Below are positions 57,069 to 64,000 of a stretch of 64,000 nt of DNA, piece after piece. Every line of letters starts with the position of its first letter. Position 1 is the first letter of the stretch. The position numbers and the translations under genes were made by a program. The stretch covers positions 41,876,270-41,940,269 of the forward strand of contig NC_058189.1 of assembly GCF_907165205.1 (NCBI RefSeq). The letters run 5' to 3'. The DNA comes from Coccinella septempunctata. Lineage: Eukaryota > Arthropoda > Insecta > Coleoptera > Coccinellidae. The notes beneath the pieces are model-generated. The model did not search any database and was not told the origin of the DNA. It saw only the letters and a list, made by a program, of their open reading frames with translations.

Positions 57069-58652
57069 ATGTAAATTATTCATGATTATGAGTGAAAATG
57101 GGCGTCAGTCACTGTTGTTGAAGTGGTCGGAAAAATCTGAAAATTGACAAGTGACCGATCTTCACTTGAAATTTTGAAAAATTATTATTTTAATCAAATT
57201 GAACGTAAAAATGGACGTCAGTCACGTTTATAGTGGTGGATTCTGCGTCAGTCAGGCTTCCAAAGTCAAGGGCAGTGACCAGCTTCCTTTGGCGCGCTGC
57301 ACCTTATGCAGTTCGACTGACGCATATTCCACGGGCATCGTGCTGGCTGACGATCATTCATCGAGTGTACATAAGAATTACTTGTTTATACAGGGTGTTT
57401 CATCATAAACTGAACAAACATATATAGTGGGTAAATGAAACCTGGATAATCACTTTTGCCTTATAACATATACCCCGTTTTCGACGCATAAGCGAGAAAT
57501 AAGGTGTTCAACGTCGTATTTGAGCAATATTCTATTGAGTGTGCTCAGATACGTATAAACCTCAAAGTAACGGTTTCTGGTCACATCGGAGTATTTTTGA
57601 GTGCTCAATTCAGAAAAGATGAAGAACTCTGAAAAAAAATTTCAAAATGGCGGAAAACCTTCGATGTTCGTGATTTTTGTTTTGTTTCCAAATTGAATTT
57701 CATTTTCTGAATGAACACAATTTTCGAACAATTTCCTTGTAGTTTCCTACAATCAAGAAACATTTCAACAATTTCGAGTTTTCATTTCTCAGAAACGCGT
57801 CATATTTAGACTTCGGCCACGTGATTCATGTCGTCCGATTTTCAGTTAGTTTCGTATTCTTCCCTTCCCTTGTGAATTCATCCTTAATTGTCTTGTTCAT
57901 ATCCACCTGATCATCGGAAAATACAAGAAATGCTCTGATTTTCATGGGTATGAAACATGACACACTGATACCATAGCCTTCCCCATGCATCATATAGTTA
58001 AATATCCTCACCGAGTTATATAGGTATCAAATTATATAACCATTTGCCCAGTCGCTTGAAATCAATGAGTGGAAAATCTTTCAAGGGACAAGTTAAGTTC
58101 CTTTTAACTCACAGGTGTTACCATAGTGTGGAGGAGTTCCTTAAGGACTCCATTTGTTGAATTTGTTATTTTTTTCTCTTGTATTTGTTATAAAATATGA
58201 CTTGTCCTATACATTACTTAAGTATCCAAAAGGATCAATAAAGGTTATTTATTTATTTATATGATGAAACACCCTGTATACACAAGTAATTTTTTATACA
58301 GTGTGTACAATTATGTACACTCGATAAATAATCGTCAGCCGCCACGATGCCGGTGGAATATGCGTCATTCGAACTGCATAAGGTGCAGCGCGCCAAAGGA
58401 AGCTGGTCACTGCCCTTGACTTTGGAAGCCTGACTGACGCAGAATCCACCACTATAAACTTGACTGACTTCCATTTTTACGTTCAATTTGATTGAGATAA
58501 TAATTTTTCAAAATTTCAAGTGAAAATCGGTCACTTCAATTTTCAGATTTTTCCGACCACTTCAACCGCCTGACTGACGATGTTTTCACCATCGGGAAAG
58601 CGACTGACGCCCATTTTCACTCATAATCATGAATAATTTACAATAAATTGCA
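57069..58652. repeat. Large inverted repeat, arms of about 340-390 bp
   Basis: 57069-57413 and 58255-58652 are inverted copies, about 90 percent alike by eye. Both carry several GTCAGTC motifs and a frame starting KMDVSHVYSGGFCVSQASK or KMEVSQVYSGGFCVSQASK. The inner edges are TACAGGGTGTTTCATCAT and its inverse, which look like mariner ends. The 840-bp spacer ends in the tail of a LINE (58080-58256). Confidence 0.65.
58080..58256 (+). mobile_element. LINE 3' end with ATTT tail
   Basis: GACTTGTCCTATACATTACT and AGGATCAATAAAGG followed by ATTT repeats. The 3' part of the LINE at 24602-27940 has matching blocks, so this is a short truncated relative. Confidence 0.5.
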
Positions 58653-58815
58653 GATTGCAGATTGCAGTTATATAAGTATTGCTGAAATGTACCTGATTTA
58701 TCACTATAATTTGACCCCCCTTTAAATTTGTTACTAAATAAGGTAAAACAAAATGTTTTTTACAAAAGCTTCACATATTGATGTTTTTTAAAATGATTTC
58801 ACAAAATGAAATATA

Positions 58816-59620
58816 TACAGAGTGGGCAAATGATCGTTTCATGGTCTTCTGCATTCTCCAATATTTGCACTAGGGCTGGATAAATACATAGCGTTCTCCA
58901 ATACATCTAAATAAATTTGGCCTCTGAGATAACCGTGCCAAATATGTGATTTCCATAAATAGGTACCTGCATAAGAATCCAATTTTTGGGGAAACTCAGT
59001 GTGCACCTCACGAAATAACCTTGTATTTTCATATGACCAATACCTAGTTATGCCGGTTTACAATGCCGTTAAGGTAAAATTAACACTCGTCCGAAAAACA
59101 GATATCGAACATATAGTTTTGATTAACGTTAATCATTTTACTGACCACTTCAAAGAACTGGATCCGACGATCGGGATCATTCTCATTCAGTTCCCGAACC
59201 CATCGTATCTTATTAGGATGGAATTTATGTTGTTTAAGGATTCTCCTGATCGTTGTGCGTGAACCACCAGATACATCGGAAAATTTCCCAGTACGAAAGG
59301 TCGGATCCATTGCTACATGATCTAAGGCAACAATGTCCCTCGCTTCGTCTCTTTCATGTACCCTTTTTTTGTTTCCGACTGAACCAGTAGCGTAAAATTT
59401 GGCAACCAGTTGCACAACGTAAGCAGCGAATACATTTTTTCTAGGATATCATTCGTTATTTCTAAAGAATAATTTCATCATTTCCACCCTTTCTTCTACA
59501 GAACACACCATCTTAATTCTATTAAAAATTCACACTCGCTTTGAAACACTTTAAACGTTCTAAAAAATTCACGATAAGCTGAAGTAAATCAAAAACATGG
59601 TCTGCCTACTTTTTAGGACA
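58816..59620 (-). mobile_element. Tc1/mariner-type transposon remnant
   Basis: On the minus strand translation starts at ATG 59512-59510: MVCSVEERVEMMKLFFRNNE, then a stop, then LVAKFYATGSVGNKKR and RILKQHKFHPNKIRWVREL. It reaches DICFSDEC with the first catalytic Asp at about 59085. Beyond, broken frames still show NGIVNRHN and DVLENAMYLSS as in insect mariner-like transposases. The rest of the nuclease is deleted. The left edge CAGAGTGGGCAAATGATC follows TA at 58816-58817. Confidence 0.75.
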
Positions 59621-59624
59621 AAAA

Positions 59625-60401
59625 AATTAAATACTTTCGAAACGTGTTGGATACGAATAATATTATCGAGATAAATTCCATATTGGCTCTTTCACTATTT
59701 TCATTATTTCATTATCGATGTATATTTTAAAGCGAAGTGTTGGGGTCAGATAGTACTCGATACGCTCTTCAAAATTAGTTATCGCAACAACCCCCATCCC
59801 TATTCATCAGAGGGTCGTGGTCCTCCCCCCGTGGGGGGATTGAAGTTGTTCCCCCTCGAATCAGAAATTGATTGGTTCAAGCGATTTACCACATTTTCAT
59901 TTTGAAGTCGGAAAATCGAGGTGTTAAATTTTCGTTACACCACTCTAATATTTCATTTACTGAATATTCAGTCTTCACGTATATAAAAAGACCATTCTTC
60001 AACTTTTTAGGAATTTTATCATTCGAAACAACTTTTTTTCTTCTTCATCAACCCCTATACCGCCCATCCATACAAATCAATGTATTTAATATGTTAGATA
60101 CGTTCGATACTGCGAATGCAACAACCGTTTCAATTAATCATTTCATAGAAGAATCCCAAGTTTCGAAATATCTCTATTTAAAGGTAATGATTCCTTTTGC
60201 AATTCCATAACAACCAATAGAAAATTCAATATTTTCGATGTACATAAAAAGCTGTACTTCATGCGTTTAATTCAACTAGAAATAAAAGTTTTATATCAAT
60301 AAAATTAGACATCAATATTTTATGGTTCTTGATATTGATACCAAAGGAATAAATTGATACCGTTTTCCATTTCTCATCCCAGTGTGCGATCAGAAATAGG
60401 G
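59625..60401. other. Upstream region of the candidate gene, nothing recognised
   Basis: Contains a short C/G hairpin near 59825-59840 (CCCCCCGTGGGGGG). A frame at 59872-60210 is not recognised and is probably chance. Confidence 0.4.
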
Positions 60402-62382
60402 ATGTTCATTCCAATAGTATTTTTCTTATTTTTGTTGGGGTATGATTATGCTGAAGGTGAGAATAGTTGATTTAGATATTTAGGGATTCGGAATCAAAAT
60501 CGACAATTGCGAAATGTCAATCATCTTTCCTGTGCGAAGAGATCTGGGAGAAATTTTCTGAAGGATGAGGTTTCAACCTTACTAAATTTTTCATTTAACA
60601 ATATGAATAATAAAAAAACATATTGCTTGATTGTTTACTCATTTAGAAATGTGACGTACCGAACTATTCCAATTATACAAAGAACTAACTGCATCAAAAT
60701 CTGTTTGGCATCTGCGTAAACTACAGCAAAATACTCGCTTCAATATATTTCTCTCAAAATAATCTATTTCAACAATTTTGAAATTTTTTCCTATTATGAA
60801 AATAAAACAAGCTTATAAATTCATTTCATTCAGTAGTCTTACTCTTCCAAAAATGGTTATACCAAGAAAGACTAAACGATTTTTATTTTTTCTGTTTATG
60901 CAAAAAAAAGAAGCTTATTTGTTTTATTCAGTAGTCCTTCATTATTCTCAGTTAATGCTGCAGTATGGCACTGCTTCAAGCCTTCATAGCTTTACCTACA
61001 TAGCTAATACGCTAAGGTAATACGCTACCAAATCACTCCCAATCTCTGAAACAAAATCAATTAAAAATGAAATAAACGATTTTCTCCTGACAAATTAGTG
61101 GAAAAATTTACGCGGGAGCAAATCGTTTATTTCATTTTTAATTGATTTTGTTTCAGAGATTGGGAGTGAAAACCCTAAAAAGTTTATTAAGAAATGCAGA
61201 ATCCTCCCAGAATAAATTTCAATCGATATCTGGTGATACCTGAACTACAACTTTTTAACCCGACGATATAGAGAAAAATGAATGTACCATTCATGTCGTC
61301 TTTCATCGAGAAAATAATAATGCAACTGCATTCCTTTATCTTCTTTTGTTTTTGAGTTATAGGCTAAAATTTAAATTTGGGCCATTTCAACTTTGGTCAT
61401 TATCTCCATTCCTGTTTGTGCTAGGATGTTGAAATGAAGACATTATTCAGACACATTTTTGATTGAAATCAAATAGCGTACTATGATTTTTTCCTACAGG
61501 TTTATTTGCTGAGCTATAACATAAAGTTTTGTTTTTTCTTATGAAAACAGTAGTTTAAAATGACGCCATTTTTTTACGGTTTCAGAAATATATCATACAT
61601 TGGCCCTCAGTCTTTCTAAGTCATTTTAAAATACTGTTTTCATAAGAAAAAATACATCTTTATATTATAGCTCAGGAAATATACCTGTTGGAAAAAAACA
61701 TAGTACGCCACTGGATTGCTATCAAAAAAGTGTCTGTATAATGTCTCCATTTCAATATCCTAGCTGAAACAGAAACGGAGATAATGACCCAAGTTGAAAT
61801 TTTAATTTTAACCTATAACTCGAAAACAAAAGAAGATAGAGTAATGTAGTTGATGGCATTATTAGTTTCTCGAAAAAAGACGACCGTAATGTGCCATGCA
61901 TTTTCCTCTATCTCGTTGGGTTGAAAAAGTTGGAATTCAGGTATCACCAATTTTGCCCACCCTGTACAATATGTGTATGTGTACCCATCTATTTTTCATA
62001 AAGAAGCGTCACTAGCGTTTAACAATTCATTTTTAATATTGATTTCATAATTTCCATCGTCTTCTCCGCGGAACCACCATTTTAATTCAACGAAACATTA
62101 ATAATCCATTTGGCATTGATCTTTGGAATAACGACGAAATTTGGTCCCCATTACAACAACGTCAACAACCGTTTCTTCCAGTGCGCAATGAAAAATTATT
62201 GAAAGTAAAAATCTTAGATGAGAGGGCCTGTATATAAGTATCCTCTTTCGATGAGTTCTTGTAGCAGTTGCTCTCAACCGATATCGCTCAAAATTTCCAT
62301 AAAATGGCTCTGTCCTCAAAAGTCAATGAATTTGAAAATTCTTTTTTTTCAGGTTCGCAGTGTCCAGTACGGATGCGATGCG
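60402..62382 (+). CDS. Start of a candidate secreted peptide/protein gene (two exons seen)
   Basis: The first exon, 60402-60456, starts at ATG and reads MFIPIVFFLFLLGYDYAE, a good signal peptide, ending one base into a codon before GTGAGA. The second, 62353-62382, is only 30 bp, between a long T-rich tract with CAG and GTAAGT. It joins in phase to give GSQCPVRMRC and again ends in phase 1. A secreted, cysteine-containing protein is implied. It might be a clip-domain serine-protease homologue or a small disulphide peptide, but the rest lies beyond 62383 and I did not find it. The 1.9-kb intron holds two palindromes. Predicted from splice sites and phase alone. Confidence 0.35.
61034..61168. 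repeat. Perfect 47-bp inverted repeat with 41-bp loop
   Basis: 61034-61080 and 61122-61168 are exact reverse complements. If transcribed they would form a long hairpin. Located inside the intron of the candidate gene at 60402. Confidence 0.9.
61232..61948. mobile_element. Foldback element, arms of about 330 bp
   Basis: GGTGATACCTGAA at the left faces its inverse at the right, and the arms align with mismatches to near the centre at about 61590. The right side continues into a mariner-like end (CCCACCCTGTACA at 61957-61969) that the left side lacks. Non-coding. Confidence 0.7.
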
Positions 62383-63352
62383 GTAAGTAGAAATGTATCA
62401 AACTCATATATTTCAATAAAAATACATTTATGTGTCAATTAAAATTTAGGTCGATACTTGATGAAAATCCATAATTGACTAAATAACAGATGATATAGTA
62501 TGATCTTCACAAAATAGCAAAACACGTGTCGTCGTTCAAATACTCATTTTTGTGAAAATCATAATATAATCTGTTTTTACTTTGATAAAATTTTATTGGA
62601 ATCATGTTGAATTGTTCAATAAGGGGAAATTTAGGACATAGATGTTCATCATCAACCCCTATAAACTTAAATGGAAGGGGGGTTGAGTTGAGTTTTGTAG
62701 GTAAACTGATTGCTTTTTCAAAAATGTCTTACAACTGTACAATTGAACTTTTTTGTAAGTGAATAAAAGGGGTAGAATAGTAGGTACGATAGTAAGAGTT
62801 GCAAGGAAACATGAGAAGAATGAAAAATTCTTTCCTGTAAGATTTTCATAATATTGTAAATATGTACCTTAATTAATTTAAAGACAAAAATATAACCAAT
62901 TTTCAAATTCGGCCTTTACCTTTCGGGAAAATTCTACATGAATTTCTCGGCATGCTGCACGTATTCCCGTATGCTTACTATCAATTCTTCTACATCTCGG
63001 GGCTGTGTTTTATACACAACCATAGATATACTAACCTAACATGGATGAGCCCTCCCATATTCGAGCTATGGAAGAATGTATTGCCGAGAGAGATAGAGCT
63101 AGTAGTGGCAAAAACCCCGCAAATTCCATTTAAAAAGCATTGAATGAGTATGGAAATTCTGTTATTTGTGCGTTTTTCATGACAATTCTAGTAGCAAACA
63201 TGAAAATATTGGGCGCATACATTGCCTGAATGAGTATTTGTTTTTATAGCCACAAAAATTCATGAATATGGAAAATCAAGGAAATTCGCGGGAAGAAAAA
63301 TATGAATCCTATTGCGATCGCAGTAATGGTTTATTTAATAAATTTAAATGAA
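62383..63352. other. Intron or downstream region, repeat-like in part
   Basis: 62600-62810 resembles the inside of the MITE at 961-1444. No exon of the candidate gene could be identified with confidence; a TTTTTATAG acceptor at 63249 opens a short frame that may or may not belong. Confidence 0.35.
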
Positions 63353-64000
63353 TACAGAGTGTTTCAAAACTCAATACAATAAGTTTAGGCTAGGGGTTTA
63401 TTCCCTTGGGAATTTTTAGGCGAAAAGTTCATGTAACCGTAGGACCACAAACGCGAGCTGTGCGGTTTTAAAAGTTTTCTTTTGGGTTTTACCAGAGAAG
63501 TTAAATACTGACGGCACTGATGCTACTTTTAAATTTTTATTGCCATCAACATAAAATAGTCCTCCTCAATGGGAATGAAATTTTTTCTTTATACCTCGAG
63601 TTTGTACACTTTATGGCTGCAAAAGATTTAACCATTATGTATTAGTGTTATTTAAACACTTTAATTTCAAAACACTCGGGAAAATCGCACAAAAAGCACA
63701 ACAACAGTAAACTAAACACTCATAAACAACGCTTTTAGCGAGCTTTTTCCACTACTAGCTTTTTCTCTAGGCGTTTCTCTTTCCTTTACCGCTTCCATTG
63801 TAAGTTATAATTTCTATGTACACAACCGATTTTGAATGTCCCCAGCAGAGGAAAAATCCTAAATTTGTCAAGTCTCAGGAGCGTGGTGGCCATTGAATCG
63901 TCCCTTTTCTACCAAACCAATCAGTTTATTATCTGAGAGCAGTATGCTTATACAAGAAACCTCATTCACTTCCAACTATACCTTTTCAAGTTCAAATTGG
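63353..64000 (-). mobile_element. Tc1/mariner-type remnant running off the right edge
   Basis: Begins at CAGAGTGTTTCAAAACTC next to TA (63351-63352 region). On the minus strand near 63900-63830 one reads WPPRS, a stop, then DLTN.GFFL and WGHSKSVVY. This is the conserved WPPRSPDL....FFLWG block around the third catalytic residue of mariner transposases, with a stop in place of Pro. Dead copy. Confidence 0.65.

Noticed and set aside
59822..59842. C-run/G-run hairpin as a possible terminator
   Set aside because: This is eukaryotic DNA; a short GC hairpin is not evidence of termination.
1..64000. CRISPR arrays, operons, tRNA or rRNA genes
   Set aside because: None of the expected patterns were seen; the tandem repeats present are microsatellites, minisatellites or transposon parts.

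Overview
This window is eukaryotic, from an insect nuclear genome; beetle-like is my guess from how the Duox protein reads, which is inference. It is AT-rich, has spliceosomal introns with GT-AG borders, carries a short (AGGTT)5 tract of the insect telomere type, and is densely filled with transposable elements. There are no operons, CRISPR arrays or recognisable tRNA/rRNA genes.

The backbone is one gene, dual oxidase (Duox), on the + strand. I could trace 19 coding exons from 12768 to 54109. All splice sites are GT-AG, all phases agree, and together they give 1476 residues plus a stop codon. The order is peroxidase-homology domain, first membrane helix, two EF-hands, six-helix NADPH-oxidase membrane domain with bis-heme histidines, then FAD/NADPH-binding C-terminus. 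The signal-peptide exon was not found; it must lie upstream of 12768. The introns total about 37 kb and hold most of the mobile DNA.

Layout: 1-349 LINE fragment; 961-1444 TA-flanked MITE; 1494-3758 hAT element with an 8-bp target duplication; 5516-8706 CACTG-ended element with subterminal repeats; 10581-10712 two tiny cysteine-rich exon-like blocks; 11412-12432 hAT element rich in GAGAC repeats; 12768-22663 Duox exons 1-8 with five small MITEs in the introns; 22664-30709 a large intron with a hairpin minisatellite split by a LINE and an antisense LINE; 30710-31269 exons 9-10 (EF-hands); 31319-36243 a transposon with about 490-bp terminal inverted repeats and an RTE retrotransposon inside it; 36450-38305 a second copy of the hAT family seen at 14149; 39098-42450 exons 11-15 with a Harbinger remnant; 42585-45745 a mariner with a LINE nested inside; 46094-46761 exons 16-18; 46806-53980 a patchwork including head-to-tail LINE copies separated by a TA microsatellite; 53981-54109 the last exon; 54093-56072 a 985-bp direct duplication starting in the last five codons and covering the 3' UTR; 56376-59600 foldback and mariner elements; 60402-62382 the start of a candidate secreted small-protein gene; 63353-64000 a further mariner remnant.

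I found no obviously new multi-gene system. The items most worth following up are the CACTG element, the exact duplication of the Duox 3' end, the head-to-tail LINE array, the transposon with long inverted repeats beside the EF-hand exons, and two candidate loci built from cysteine-containing micro-exons.
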